Shown: positions 1 through 8,826, counted from the first letter of the stretch. The stretch: DNA of 40,270 nt from Richelia sp. CSU_2_1 (GCA_012034575.1 JAAUPF010000047.1:1-40270), one strand, 5' to 3'. A program made the numbers and translations. The notes: generated by a model not told the origin, from the letters alone.

Positions 1-254
1 TGAATTTAAACGCGCGATCGAACTGTTTAATGTAAGAATTATCATATTTTACCACCATCCCGTAGGGGCGGGTTCTCTTAAATATACGACACCCAACAAT
101 GAATCTCAAAAACCCGCCCCAACCACACCAACAAACTAACAATACATTGAATTTAATCGCGCGATCGAAATGTTTGTGGGTCGATCGATGGGGTGGGGCG
201 GGTTTATAAATATTGTCAATTGGTGATACAACCTGTCGCGAACCCGCCCCTACG
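1..254. repeat. Nested inverted repeats and diverged direct repeat
   Basis: A perfect 15-bp inverted pair (CGTAGGGGCGGGTTC at 61-75, its complement at 240-254) encloses a second perfect 12-bp pair (AAACCCGCCCCA at 110-121, complement at 194-205). The first 26 bases (TGAATTTAAACGCGCGATCG...) recur with two changes at 148-173, so the region looks like two diverged copies of one GC-rich element. No coding sequence is supported; the short plus-strand ORFs here are not convincing. The block lies just downstream of the minus-strand operon and may act as a 3' structure, but there is no clear T-run. Confidence 0.6.
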
Positions 255-271
255 AGTTTTTGCTTTTATGA

Positions 272-1375
272 CTATTTCCTCTCCTCCCTTCTTTGCAAAT
301 CTCGCAATTGCTTCTCTACCTTTTCCACCATCGGCAAATCTCCTAAAGCCCGAAAGCCATCTTTTGCTGACTTCAAAAACTCAATCGCTTCCCGATTTTT
401 CCCCATAACTGAATTAACTAGCCCCAAACCGTAGCGCGCATCTGTCAGCTCCTCAATATCGTTATTCTTAGCCGCATTCATTGCTTTTTGATAGTAGAAT
501 TCAGCCTGCGGTATCAACTGCAATTTATTTAAATACAAGTTTCCTAACTTGCGATAAATTGGCGGTGTCGCTACTCCGATTTGCACCAATTGTTCTAAGA
601 TTTCTACGGCTTCAGCAAGCAAATTGGCGTTAAAATAAACTTGGGAAATTGCGAGTTTTTTAGCTTCGGAATTCGCTACTTGTCTCTCGATCGCCCCTAC
701 TTCTTCTTTAACCTTTGCCACCTCTTGCTCATCAAGCAAGCTAAACTCGATATCTCCTTCCCCAACAGCACTTTCTGAAGAAATACCCGTGTTAGTTTCG
801 ACAATCAACTTATAGCTAGCACCCGGTTTCAACGGCGGTTCTCCCGGATACAAAACCTCCGTACCGCTAACAGTCATTTCCCAGTTTAATTTCGCTCCAT
901 TTTCGCGGAGGCTGAGTTTATAGCTAGTCGCGCCAGCAACTGGACTCCAGCGCAAAATAGGCTTGCTGTCAAGCAATTTCGTGCGCCTCGGACTGATTAT
1001 ATAAGGAATTGGCGCGCTGTTCCAAGTAATTCTGCCGTCGCCCCGATCGGGACATTTAATCAAGTCGTCACTGCAACCTTTTGAATTATTATTAGCTAAC
1101 AAACAGCTATTCAATTGATTTTCACCGGGGGCGATCGACTTTATTGCCAAATCCGCACACTGGATTGTAATTTGTCCGTTTTGTGCTGTTTGCAATTTGT
1201 CTCCCGGATAAATCGGCGTACCCGCAGTAGGGCGAATTGTTCGCCCGTTTTGGCGCGTTAGCTGTACTTCTGGGCTAGTTTGAATAATTTGTCCGTTGGA
1301 TATTCTATTGCTTGCTGCTAGGGCGGTAGGTGCGATCGAACTTAAAGCGATAATAATTGCAATCCTGATTTTCAT
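272..1375 (-). CDS. Secreted FecR-like / TPR protein
   Basis: The 367-residue product starts with a signal peptide (MKIRIAIIIALSSIAPTALA, likely cleaved after ALA). Residues ~25-75 resemble a FecR-type domain (ISNGQIIQTSPEVQLTRQNG, then PGDKLQTAQNGQITI). Residues ~120-215 look like an Ig/FN3-type beta domain (LRWSPVAGATSYKL). Residues ~240-360 are helical TPR-like repeats (LGNLYLNKLQLIPQAEFYYQ, ARYGLGLVNSVMGKNREAIE). It should act in the periplasm or cell envelope. Its ATG overlaps the stop of the CHAT gene by four bases (ATGA), so the two are probably translationally coupled. FecR domains in other bacteria work with sigma factors, and a sigma-like gene opens this operon. However, no cytoplasmic anti-sigma segment is visible, so a regulatory role is only inference. 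Confidence 0.72.
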   Translation of the reverse strand: MKIRIAIIIALSSIAPTALAASNRISNGQIIQTSPEVQLTRQNGRTIRPTAGTPIYPGDKLQTAQNGQITIQCADLAIKSIAPGENQLNSCLLANNNSKGCSDDLIKCPDRGDGRITWNSAPIPYIISPRRTKLLDSKPILRWSPVAGATSYKLSLRENGAKLNWEMTVSGTEVLYPGEPPLKPGASYKLIVETNTGISSESAVGEGDIEFSLLDEQEVAKVKEEVGAIERQVANSEAKKLAISQVYFNANLLAEAVEILEQLVQIGVATPPIYRKLGNLYLNKLQLIPQAEFYYQKAMNAAKNNDIEELTDARYGLGLVNSVMGKNREAIEFLKSAKDGFRALGDLPMVEKVEKQLRDLQRREERK

Positions 1376-3234
1376 GGTTTATTTCCTTTGGCTTGCAAAC
1401 GTTGGCGGGCACTTAAGATACATTCATCTTGTTTCGGGATGCGATAATCGGAATATTTCAAAGCCTGATTCCAGGCTGCTAAGGCTGCTTGCTTTTGACC
1501 TTTGATTTCGAGTACCTCAGCCAACAAACATTGAGCTTCTGGGCTGTCTTTTCTGAATGCTATTGCTGTTCTTAAATCTGTTTCAGCAGCATCGTATTGC
1601 TTTTGTTCCAATCGCACCCAGCCGCGATTTTTAAAACAAGCTGCTTTGACTCCATCGTATTTAGTATTTTCTAAACAAAGGGCGATCGCTTTTAAAGCTT
1701 CTTGGTGTTTGTTCTGGAGAATGAAGTTTTTAGATGATTGTGCGTAAGCATCTGGAAGTCCGCGCCATGCTGCATTTTGCATGGCTTGCAACGCACATTC
1801 GCTATCATTCAATTTATTGCACAATTCCGATAAATTATAATGAGGTGCTGCATAATTTGGGTCAAGTAAACTTGATAGTTTGTAGTAAATTTTAGCAATT
1901 AAAGGTTTATTCTGACGAGCGTTTTTCATCCCAATCTTATTTGCAACAGGGGCAACGATCGGACCCATTAATATATAACCGATCGCGCTAACAGCTAAGC
2001 CGATTGCCAAGCGCTGCATTAAATGAGATAGGGAAAGCGAAAGCTGGTTTTTCGCGCGATCGCACTCAGGCTCGATCGCCGTATTTCCATTAATATTACT
2101 ATGGCGATTTGCCTCGGGTTTCGGTAGCGTAAATTCCTCAAGATTTGGCTGCTGGCAAAGCATCGGTATGCTGCTAGCACCCGGACATCGCTTTTCCCAA
2201 CGCAGCAAATCATCCTTAGCTTTTCGCACTGCTAAAAACAAAGGCTCTTCTCTAGCTAAATATTTCAACAAAGACTTGACAAAATCTTGAGCGATCGGGT
2301 CGGGAATAGGCGCGCGCATCACAATTATTGGCGGCAAAGATAGATTATTTGACACTAAGTCAACTGCCATGCTCATGCTCGAACAAGAATTAAAAATTAG
2401 TAACTGCAAGCCTTTGTAAAATGCTCGTTTTATGCCTTCGATTAAATACTCTAAGGTAACGCTATCATTTTGATAATTTCGATTGATATAAAGCTTGATA
2501 TTGGCACCATTTTCGTCGCTGTCACTGTGTCCGGCAAAAAAGAAAACTTGCCAGCTTTTATCATCAAACAGCCGAGCGTTAAATTCTTCCGGTGTCGGTT
2601 CTTTTAAAAATTCTAATTCGCAGCGATCGCCCAAATATGCTTTAATCTCTTGAATATCTTGTTCTACATCAATTCCCTCGGCGTTACCTGAAACGCATAA
2701 AATTCTCCCTTGCGAAGGTAAAGGTCTTCCTCCAAAAGTTGCTTGGAGGGGAATTTTTTTATATTCTGGGGAACTGCCGATAATTTCTGAGTTGCAGTAG
2801 ATTTCGCGAAATTGCCACGCATCCCAAGGTAACTGCCAAATCTCTGCTTTGCACTCTAAAAATATTTGAACAAATTCCTCTGTACTTGCGATCTCAGTCC
2901 TGAGTTTTACCTCAATATTTGTGAAAAATTCACCATCAGCCAGCCATTTTTTCATTTCTTCTGTCAAGCCTTGATATATAGCATCCGGCCGAGTTTCAGA
3001 AATATTTGTCGTGCCTGTATCCTTGACTTTAATTCGAGAACCGCTTCTGTTATTTTGACTTGCAGTACAACTAACTTGCCACCTTTTATGCAACAGTGCA
3101 ATATGAGGTGCTGGTGGCAAACTAGCTATATATTTATCAACTGTTTTTCCTTGTTTTTTTAACTCCGCTGTTACCCAAGGAAACCCGCTTTTCAGACTCC
3201 CATACCCCAAAGCCAATACGACAGTACAGCTCAT
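1372..3234 (-). CDS. CHAT-domain protein with TM segment and TPRs
   Basis: The 620-residue protein has a CHAT (caspase-HetF-associated with TPRs) cysteine-protease-like fold. The N-terminal ~170 residues match the region that precedes CHAT in cyanobacterial relatives (LPPAPHIALLHKRWQ, LPWDAWQF). The CHAT core spans ~175-370. The putative catalytic pair is His236 in FFFAGHSDSD and Cys284 in LLIFNSCSS, so both residues are present. One hydrophobic segment (~410-430, LAIGLAVSAIGYILMGPIVA) is followed by C-terminal TPRs (~450-600). This order predicts a membrane-anchored protein with CHAT and TPR modules on opposite sides; which side each faces is uncertain. The ATG at 3234 is clear. It follows the DUF1822 gene by 31 bases and overlaps the FecR-like gene by four. 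Substrate and trigger are unknown; CHAT proteases elsewhere are activated by partners bound to their TPRs. Confidence 0.85.
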   Translation of the reverse strand: MSCTVVLALGYGSLKSGFPWVTAELKKQGKTVDKYIASLPPAPHIALLHKRWQVSCTASQNNRSGSRIKVKDTGTTNISETRPDAIYQGLTEEMKKWLADGEFFTNIEVKLRTEIASTEEFVQIFLECKAEIWQLPWDAWQFREIYCNSEIIGSSPEYKKIPLQATFGGRPLPSQGRILCVSGNAEGIDVEQDIQEIKAYLGDRCELEFLKEPTPEEFNARLFDDKSWQVFFFAGHSDSDENGANIKLYINRNYQNDSVTLEYLIEGIKRAFYKGLQLLIFNSCSSMSMAVDLVSNNLSLPPIIVMRAPIPDPIAQDFVKSLLKYLAREEPLFLAVRKAKDDLLRWEKRCPGASSIPMLCQQPNLEEFTLPKPEANRHSNINGNTAIEPECDRAKNQLSLSLSHLMQRLAIGLAVSAIGYILMGPIVAPVANKIGMKNARQNKPLIAKIYYKLSSLLDPNYAAPHYNLSELCNKLNDSECALQAMQNAAWRGLPDAYAQSSKNFILQNKHQEALKAIALCLENTKYDGVKAACFKNRGWVRLEQKQYDAAETDLRTAIAFRKDSPEAQCLLAEVLEIKGQKQAALAAWNQALKYSDYRIPKQDECILSARQRLQAKGNKP

Positions 3235-3265
3235 AAATTAGATGCGAGTGAAGTGTATTGAAAAA

Positions 3266-4428
3266 TCATACCACAAAATTTTCTATGATACTCAGGTCGT
3301 CAATCTCTATTTTGATACTAAAGCTCTCGTTCGGTTCTACATAAAAGTCGTGCAGCAAAATGCAGATATCCTGAATTCTGGATTTTACCTCATCTAAAAT
3401 TTCTCCAGTATCGGAGATTAAGGCTAGTTTAATATTGCGCGGCAAATAACGATCGCCAACGATCGGATGCAGTTGAACGTGAACTCTAAAAGTGCGATCG
3501 CTCTGTTCGGCAACAGCTACCAATAAAGCAACTCTTGTTCTGCCCAAGCGCATTCCCAAGTCAATCAATTTTGCCCGAGTAACATCGGCTTTGGGAAATA
3601 TCTTAATACTGCTTCGATCTTCCGATAAAAAACCTTCTGCTGTGGAAGTTCCACCACTTCTAAATACAATAGCTGGAGGAGTTTCCGAAACAATTGCATC
3701 TGTAAAATCTTGCTTTTCTCGTTCGAGTTTTTGCCAACCATTTTCCCAAATATTCTTCACCCAATTTCCCAACTTTGACGGTATCGGATTTACTGGTTCG
3801 ATCGGCTCCGAATCAGGTTCTGGTTTAGTATTAAATACTGCTTCACAATCCTCCCACTCAGTGGTAAAAAGATTTTCCAGCCACTGACGCAGGTTAATTT
3901 TAGATGCCGACAAACTTTCAAGATGTATTAAAAAATCATCAAGTGAATGCAAGTCATTTAACACCAATTTGCCGGAATCAGCAGTCGGCGAAAATCCCAG
4001 CAATCTCGCTTCTTTTTCCTCTTCATCAATGGCTGCGACGAGGTAGCCGATACGTTCTTCCCTAACTTCGATCGGCACGGGGCAACTGTGAGGTAAAGTT
4101 GGTAGCGCATTTTCATTACCATTCCTGCAGGCAGATGCGCGTACCTAATCGGGCGGCATTCAATTTTTCCCAACCCTTTTACATACAAATCTGCCACATC
4201 GTCAAACAAGCGAATTGCTGGATTCCAACTATCGCATTGACTTAAATCGGTTTCAATATCTAAAATTTTTAAGTAATTGCGGACAGCCAGCACAGCCAAA
4301 GTATTGAGGTAAATTTGTTCTTTTTTGTGGGGGTGGCACTGTTCGGAAGCAAATTGCCGTGCCCAACGAATTGCCTTTTGAGTAATTGGCAGCGGCAAAG
4401 ATTCGTCGATCGTGCTATGATTAGTCAT
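3266..4428 (-). pseudogene. DUF1822 family gene split by a frameshift
   Basis: Two overlapping frames together encode one DUF1822 protein of ~385 residues. The first (from ATG 4428) gives the family N-terminus: LPITQKAIRWARQFA, NTLAVLAVRNYL, SWNPAIRLFDDVADLYVKGL and IECRPIR. The second (through 3266) continues with PVPIEVREERIGYLVAAID and EARLLGFSP to the C-terminus. The first frame drifts into unrelated sequence after IECRPIR. The second is closed by a TAG at 4147-4145, so the shift lies between ~4145 and ~4080. One extra base, for example a third G at 4145-4144, would restore the join. GAGGAA precedes the ATG, and the sigma-like gene stops seven bases upstream. DUF1822 proteins often neighbour CHAT genes in cyanobacteria; their function is unknown. 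The gene may be truly broken or the sequence may carry an error. Confidence 0.8.
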
Positions 4429-4435
4429 TATTCCT

Positions 4436-5131
4436 CTACGCTCCTGGTATTGTTAGTTGATATCCTCGATCGCCGGCAAATTTTTGCAGCAGAGGGCGAC
4501 CTTCACGCTTGTACAAATTATATAAAGCAGAAGGTTTACAGCCAATATCTGCTGCTATCTGCTCTATACTTTGACCGGACCAGCACCGACGCTGCAATAA
4601 AATTTGGCAATTTACATCGGGTCTTTTCGGTAAATGTTTGCTTTTCAACTCTCCTGTTGGATCTTTTTCAATCCATTCGAGAAATTCTTCCAAGTAGGAA
4701 GTTAGATCGAGCTTAGCCTCTAGAGTTTCAACGAGATCGTAATTGTTGTCGCGGTCGTCAAATGAAAGAGGTAGTTCGCAAGATTGCTGTCGTTGATTTT
4801 CTGCTTGTTCCTCCAAACGATAATCTAACAACCTCTTTTTGAGATAAGAATTTAGCCAAGTTGTAATTTGACTTCTTGTTGGATCGTAAGGTTGTTTTGC
4901 TGTGGTAGCCTCACATAAATTTTTAGACAGAAACTCCCATGTTTTTTGCAATGCGTCTGCGTAGTAAGGCGTGTTTTCCTTCCATAGCTTCCCCGATTTT
5001 GCAATATCTCGAATCAGTCGATTTAAATAACGATTTCGCTGAGTGCCACGCGGATGCTGGCAAGCTTTACTGACAAGTTCGAGAAGTCGCTGGTGGTCTC
5101 CCCCCTCGGAGGGGTGGTAGTCATCCTTCAT
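4436..5131 (-). CDS. Sigma-70-like factor / HTH regulator
   Basis: The product is a 231-residue soluble protein starting at ATG 5131; an in-frame TTG at 5149 is less likely. Residues ~60-115 resemble sigma region 2, with a long helix and basic segment (ADALQKTWEFLSKNL, RSQITTWLNSYLKKRLLDYR). Residues ~175-215 form a region-4-type helix-turn-helix (CQILLQRRCWSGQSIEQIA, DIGCKPSALYNLYKREG). It looks like a diverged member of the sigma-70 family seen in cyanobacteria and is the first gene of the presumed operon with DUF1822, CHAT and FecR-like genes. It may direct transcription of its own operon, which is inference. A GC-rich inverted repeat (CCCCTCCGAGGGG) lies about 17 bases inside the coding sequence and could affect initiation. 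Whether it is a working sigma factor or only a DNA-binding protein cannot be told here. Confidence 0.7.
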   Translation of the reverse strand: MKDDYHPSEGGDHQRLLELVSKACQHPRGTQRNRYLNRLIRDIAKSGKLWKENTPYYADALQKTWEFLSKNLCEATTAKQPYDPTRSQITTWLNSYLKKRLLDYRLEEQAENQRQQSCELPLSFDDRDNNYDLVETLEAKLDLTSYLEEFLEWIEKDPTGELKSKHLPKRPDVNCQILLQRRCWSGQSIEQIAADIGCKPSALYNLYKREGRPLLQKFAGDRGYQLTIPGA

Positions 5132-5340
5132 AGTTAAGTGCGGCCGCAACTTTGTTCCTACACTTACTTATCTGGACAATTTGGGAAGTTTTTTGCAAAA
5201 TTCCCAAAATTTTTTGGCTCAAATACTGAAAATCCTTGCTGGGCGGTCGATCGAGCTGTGTAACAAATTGTTAATCATACAAGCAACACCAAATCTCGGT
5301 AAATAGCTATTAGGGGAGGCTAATGACTGATGACTGATGA
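5132..5340. other. Intergenic region, operon promoter side and TGATGAC array
   Basis: This 209-bp gap upstream of the sigma-like gene should carry the promoter of the minus-strand operon, but no convincing -35/-10 pair was picked. A short heptamer array (ATGACTG units, about 5323-5342) runs up to and overlaps the stop codon of the DUF3598 gene. Confidence 0.5.
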
Positions 5341-6195
5341 CTAATAACTAACTTTTCGCTCAGTAACTAAAGTCAAACTCACCCATTCGCCTTTATCGCT
5401 GTAACTGCGAATCATCCGAAATCGCAAGTCAGGTTCCACCAACCAACCGGCCTCAAAAAAAGTCGGCTTTCTCAATTCAATTTTTACCGGACAAGTGCAA
5501 GAACCCCCATCGGGAAGCAGCAAAACTTGCACCGGGGTTGCACTTTCATTAAAGTTGAGAACCGACCCGTCAATAGTAGCGGTAGAACTGATAATTTTCG
5601 GAGCCGAATCGCTGCCAAAAGTAATTTTTTGCACCAGTCGATCGCCCCCGTCTAAATGCAGTTCTAGCGAGGTAGAATAAAAGTCGGGATTGCGCCAATC
5701 TGGATACATTGTCACCGCTTCGCCCTGCCATTTTCCTAGCAAATCATTAACCGTTAAAGGCGGACGTTCCGGTACATTTTTCTGAGGCAGTTTTTCCCGA
5801 ATCAACGTCAGATTGGACAAATTGCCGCTAGTATTGTAAAGCTGAACGAAGCGCAAGCGGCGATAATTGTAGATAAAACCAAACTCAGCACCGCACTCAG
5901 AATAAGGAGCTAATTGAATATTTCCCTGACAAAAAGAGCCATTTTCAAAAAACAGGATATCCCGTCCCAAAGTCTGATATTCTCGAACCAGTTCGTTAAC
6001 TTCCGGTTCGCCAACACCGCTGGGATTTGGGGAAAAACGCCGCAATCTCAACCGCACGGTTTTGTTGTCGTTGAGTCCTTCCAGAGAGATTATGCTGGGA
6101 GTATCTTTAACTACCTCTCCCCTCGGCGATAATTGAGTAAAGGAACCGTGCCATTCTCCCAAGTTTTTGAGAAAGTTTTCCCACTGCGATGCCAT
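5341..6195 (-). CDS. DUF3598 family protein
   Basis: This 284-residue soluble protein has no signal peptide or TM segment. The opening (MASQWENFLKNLGEWHGSFT) and a second related start (LTVNDLLGKWQGEAVTMYPD, ~residue 146) give two repeated beta-rich halves, typical of the cyanobacterial DUF3598 family, which I understand to be a calycin/lipocalin-like fold. The biochemical role is unknown. GAGGTAAAAT sits directly upstream of ATG 6195 as a ribosome-binding site. The start is only 17 bases from the divergent SAM hydrolase start, so its promoter must lie within that neighbour. The stop codon lies in a TGATGAC heptamer array. Family assignment is by recognition of the sequence pattern. Confidence 0.7.
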   Translation of the reverse strand: MASQWENFLKNLGEWHGSFTQLSPRGEVVKDTPSIISLEGLNDNKTVRLRLRRFSPNPSGVGEPEVNELVREYQTLGRDILFFENGSFCQGNIQLAPYSECGAEFGFIYNYRRLRFVQLYNTSGNLSNLTLIREKLPQKNVPERPPLTVNDLLGKWQGEAVTMYPDWRNPDFYSTSLELHLDGGDRLVQKITFGSDSAPKIISSTATIDGSVLNFNESATPVQVLLLPDGGSCTCPVKIELRKPTFFEAGWLVEPDLRFRMIRSYSDKGEWVSLTLVTERKVSY

Positions 6196-6212
6196 ATTTT
6201 ACCTCAAGAGAT

Positions 6213-7028
6213 ATGTCTAAGACTAGAATTATAACTCTGCTGACAGATTTTGGCTTGAGCGATGTTTATGTAGGGGTAATGAAAGGCGCGATCGCCCGCA
6301 TTAACCCAGAGTTGAAAATTATCGACCTCACTCACGAAATCCCAGCTCAAAATATTGCTGCCGCGCGGTTTTGTTTGATGAACTCTGTCGCTTATTTCCC
6401 AGCGGAAACAGTACATATTGCTGTAGTCGATCCGGGCGTGGGTAGCAGGAGACGCTGTATAGCAGTGCAATGGGCTAATAGCTTTCTGGTCGGGCCGGAT
6501 AACGGGTTATTTAGCGGAGTTTTAAGCCGGGGAAATGCGATCGCCGCCGTCGAACTTACTAATTCTAAATACTGGCGATCGGCCCAACCCAGCGCGACAT
6601 TTCACGGGCGAGATATCTTTGCTCCGGCAGGCGCTCATTTGGCTAATGGAGTAGCTTTGACAGACTTGGGACAGTCGATCGACCCCAAAACTTTAGTGCA
6701 GTTGCAGGTACCTAATTACACCCAAACAGCAACAGGCATAGCAGGCTCGATTCAATATATCGATCGCTTCGGAAATCTAATTACTAATATACCAAACGAG
6801 CTGGTTGCCGGCAAAAATTGGTCGGTGGCAATTAGCAATATTTCTCACATACTTTCCATCCCTAGGGGGCAAACCTACAGCAACACCAAACCAGGCGATT
6901 TAATTGCTATAATTGGCTCTGATGGTTGGCTGGAAATTGCCGTTAACGGCGGCAGCGCTCAATCTGTCTTGCAACTCCAAATAGGAGATCCAGTACAGAT
7001 AAATTACCCACAGATAAATTACACATGA
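6213..7028 (+). CDS. SAM hydroxide adenosyltransferase (DUF62)
   Basis: The protein belongs to the fluorinase/chlorinase/DUF62 fold. Most members outside the halogenases hydrolyse S-adenosylmethionine to adenosine and methionine. Conserved blocks are [54 protein letters not shown] and [16 protein letters not shown], followed by the C-terminal beta-barrel ([15 protein letters not shown]). Length (272 residues) is normal for the family. I chose ATG 6213 ([10 protein letters not shown]) because CAAGAGA precedes it and it avoids overlap with the divergent DUF3598 gene; the upstream ATG at 6189 would add eight unconserved residues. The halogenases have a characteristic extra loop that I do not recognise here, so the hydrolase is favoured. 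Confidence 0.88.
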   Translation: MSKTRIITLLTDFGLSDVYVGVMKGAIARINPELKIIDLTHEIPAQNIAAARFCLMNSVAYFPAETVHIAVVDPGVGSRRRCIAVQWANSFLVGPDNGLFSGVLSRGNAIAAVELTNSKYWRSAQPSATFHGRDIFAPAGAHLANGVALTDLGQSIDPKTLVQLQVPNYTQTATGIAGSIQYIDRFGNLITNIPNELVAGKNWSVAISNISHILSIPRGQTYSNTKPGDLIAIIGSDGWLEIAVNGGSAQSVLQLQIGDPVQINYPQINYT

Positions 7029-7110
7029 ACCAGTCCCGATCGAACTCCGATGTCGATCGACCCAACACAGCATAATAGAAAAAAATCACCAAAAAAATCA
7101 CAAAAAAAAC

Positions 7111-7629
7111 ATGAAAAAAATCTTCAGAATTTTATTAAGTTTAATTTTCAGCTTAATTTTAGCTTGTGGGTGGGTGCTGCTGAGCGCGTCTCCCGCATTG
7201 GCGCTGCCAAAAACCAATAGTAATTACACAAATATTAACTTGTCAAATCGCGATTTTTCTAACGCCGACTTAGCGGGCGGAACCTTTGTCGCTGCCGAAA
7301 TGCGGGAGACAAATTTTCAAGGTGCAAATTTAACTAATGCAATTTTCACCAAGGGAGTTTTGCTGAATGCCAATTTATCAGGTGCAAATCTCGCGGGCGC
7401 TTTGGCCGATAGAGTGACATTTGACGGTGCTAATTTAACTAATGCCAATTTTACTGAGGCTATTTTGACTCGAACTCGATTTTTTGACGCTACTATTTCC
7501 GGCGCTGATTTTACCGATGCAATTATCGATCCCTATCAAGTCACTCTCCTGTGCGAAAAAGCAGAGGGCGTCAATCCACTGACAGGAGTTTCTACGCGAG
7601 AAAGTTTGGGCTGCAAATATAGCAGTTGA
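7111..7629 (+). CDS. Exported pentapeptide-repeat protein
   Basis: The 172-residue protein has an N-terminal signal peptide ([20 protein letters not shown], then SASPALA as cleavage site), pointing to the thylakoid lumen or periplasm. Pentapeptide repeats of the A(D/N)LXX type run from ~45 to ~145 ([58 protein letters not shown]), forming a right-handed quadrilateral beta-helix. The tail has two cysteines (TLLCEKAEG and LGCKYSS), as in plant and cyanobacterial lumenal pentapeptide proteins, and they could form a disulfide. Specific function is unknown. Its TGA stop lies within the downstream CAGTTGA array. A CATAAT box at ~7069-7074 is a weak -10 candidate. Confidence 0.82.
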   Translation: MKKIFRILLSLIFSLILACGWVLLSASPALALPKTNSNYTNINLSNRDFSNADLAGGTFVAAEMRETNFQGANLTNAIFTKGVLLNANLSGANLAGALADRVTFDGANLTNANFTEAILTRTRFFDATISGADFTDAIIDPYQVTLLCEKAEGVNPLTGVSTRESLGCKYSS

Positions 7630-7655
7630 CAGTTGACAGTTGACAGTTGACAGTT
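7623..7655. repeat. CAGTTGA heptamer tandem array
   Basis: About 4.5 perfect copies of CAGTTGA begin inside the last codons of the pentapeptide-repeat gene and supply its stop codon. The same unit occurs at 15441-15474, 21580-21633, 33606-33631 and 35170-35201. It matches the class of short tandemly repeated repetitive sequences known from filamentous cyanobacteria. Confidence 0.9.
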
Positions 7656-7677
7656 ACGATCCGCGAATAAACCATCG

Positions 7678-7731
7678 ATCTAAAACCTAAAATCGAAAAT
7701 CGTCAATCTAAAATCTAAAATCGAAAGTCTT
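7678..7731. repeat. AATCTAAAAT / AATCGAAAAT degenerate repeats
   Basis: Degenerate A-rich units (CTAAAATCGAAAATCG, CAATCTAAAATCTAAAATCG) repeat through this stretch. The same units appear at about 15582-15604 and 16630-16720. No coding capacity is evident. Confidence 0.65.
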
Positions 7732-7735
7732 GACA

Positions 7736-7763
7736 AAGAAAAAGCAGCCTGTAGCAGGCTGCT
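7736..7763 (-). terminator. Rho-independent terminator, minus strand
   Basis: A perfect 8-bp stem AGCAGCCT/AGGCTGCT (7743-7750 with 7756-7763, loop GTAGC) is followed on the minus strand by TTTTTC. It would end the transcript of the small gene at 7928-8140, leaving a 3' UTR of ~165 bases. The plus-strand side lacks a T-run. Confidence 0.7.
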
Positions 7764-7927
7764 GTCAAAAAACCGTTGTTGAGTTAGTAGGAGAAAACTT
7801 GCGATCGAATTCAAATTTCCGTTGTTCCACATCCCTGTGACTCCGACCCGGCATCAGCCAGCTTCGCCACTATTTTTTTATCTACTGCGAATCGTACTTA
7901 CCATCAGAAAGAAACTTCAAATTCCCC

Positions 7928-8140
7928 TTAGGCTGCTGAAAGTTCGTTGACTATTTTTACTCGACCTTTAACCACAGCCCGCAGCAGTCGGTTGACACAG
8001 CCTCTATCTTCCTCATTCAGCGACTCGTCGAAAGTTGCAGCCATCAAACCGTAGCGATCGGCTAGAGTTAAAACGCCTGTTTCGGTTGTAGAAGCTAGGA
8101 TTTCACAGATAGCGCCGGGGAGAAGTTGTACGGGATTCAT
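7928..8140 (-). CDS. Small conserved cyanobacterial hypothetical protein
   Basis: This 70-residue acidic-to-neutral soluble protein has no signal peptide. Visible features are a hydrophobic N-terminal half (LLPGAICEILASTTETGVLT) and a conserved-looking segment DRYGLMAATFDESLNEEDR, then CVNRLLRAVVKGRVKIVNEL. I recognise this pattern as a small protein common in cyanobacteria but know no function for it. It stands alone, with a clear intrinsic terminator downstream at 7736-7763, which supports its being an expressed gene. The start at 8140 is ATG; no strong ribosome-binding site is obvious. Confidence 0.65.
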   Translation of the reverse strand: MNPVQLLPGAICEILASTTETGVLTLADRYGLMAATFDESLNEEDRGCVNRLLRAVVKGRVKIVNELSAA

Positions 8141-8511
8141 AGCAGTGGGGTTGAATTCGATATCTTTATCTTCTCCGTATTTTCCGAAAAGATCCGTGAC
8201 ATTAATGTGTTCTCCCGGTGATTGTTTAAGCAGAAAACACGCGGTCCGATCGCAATCAAACTGCGATCGAAGTCACAGCAGATTCTATTTTTAAGTCATA
8301 ATACTTTCAGTTAAGATCGCCAGCATAAAGATAATGTTTGCACTTCTGCTTGAGATTGAGATCCTTCTAGTGCTTTGCCAAAGCGAAGTTGAAAATATCA
8401 ATTCCCGAGCTGTTGCTACAGAAGCTTAACTGCAATCATTCGATCGAAAATGATATGATTCTTCCGAAACTGACTGTACAAAAACTTTAAATTCTGAGGC
8501 CGGTACTGAAA
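8141..8511. other. Intergenic region between divergent genes
   Basis: This 371-bp region should hold promoters for the small gene on the minus strand and for glutaredoxin on the plus strand. An 8-bp inverted repeat containing HIP1-like sequence (CGATCGCA 8247-8254, TGCGATCG 8262-8269) is the only structure seen. No further gene is supported. Confidence 0.45.
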
Positions 8512-8826
8512 ATGCTTGATTTTCTCAATCCCCTCCTGGGTCGATCGCCCGATCGAGTCAAAGCCAATGTAGAAATTTACACTTGGCAAACTTGTCCCTA
8601 CTGCATTCGAGCCAAATTGCTGCTGTGGTGGAAGGGAGCTAATTATACGGAATACAAAATTGATGGCGATGCAGAGGCGAGAAATCGGATGGCCGATCGC
8701 GCTAACGGAAAACGCAGCGTACCGCAAATTTTTATCAACAACCAACACGTGGGCGGCTGCGATGATATTCACCACCTTGATGCAGAAGGAAAGTTAGATC
8801 CTTTGCTAGCTGAAGCCGCAGTTTGA
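8512..8826 (+). CDS. grxC: Glutaredoxin 3
   Basis: The 104-residue protein is a dithiol glutaredoxin with active site CPYC (Cys28 and Cys31) in YTWQTCPYCIRAKLLL. Downstream are the glutathione-binding TVP-type loop (RSVPQIFINNQHVGG, cis-proline in SVP) and the C-terminal GCDDIHHLDAEGKLDPLL. It reduces protein disulfides and glutathione mixed disulfides in the cytoplasm using GSH. An N-terminal extension of ~20 residues (MLDFLNPLLGRSPDRVKANV) precedes the core, as is common in cyanobacterial GrxC. It converges on leuD with a long hairpin between them. Confidence 0.93.
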   Translation: MLDFLNPLLGRSPDRVKANVEIYTWQTCPYCIRAKLLLWWKGANYTEYKIDGDAEARNRMADRANGKRSVPQIFINNQHVGGCDDIHHLDAEGKLDPLLAEAAV

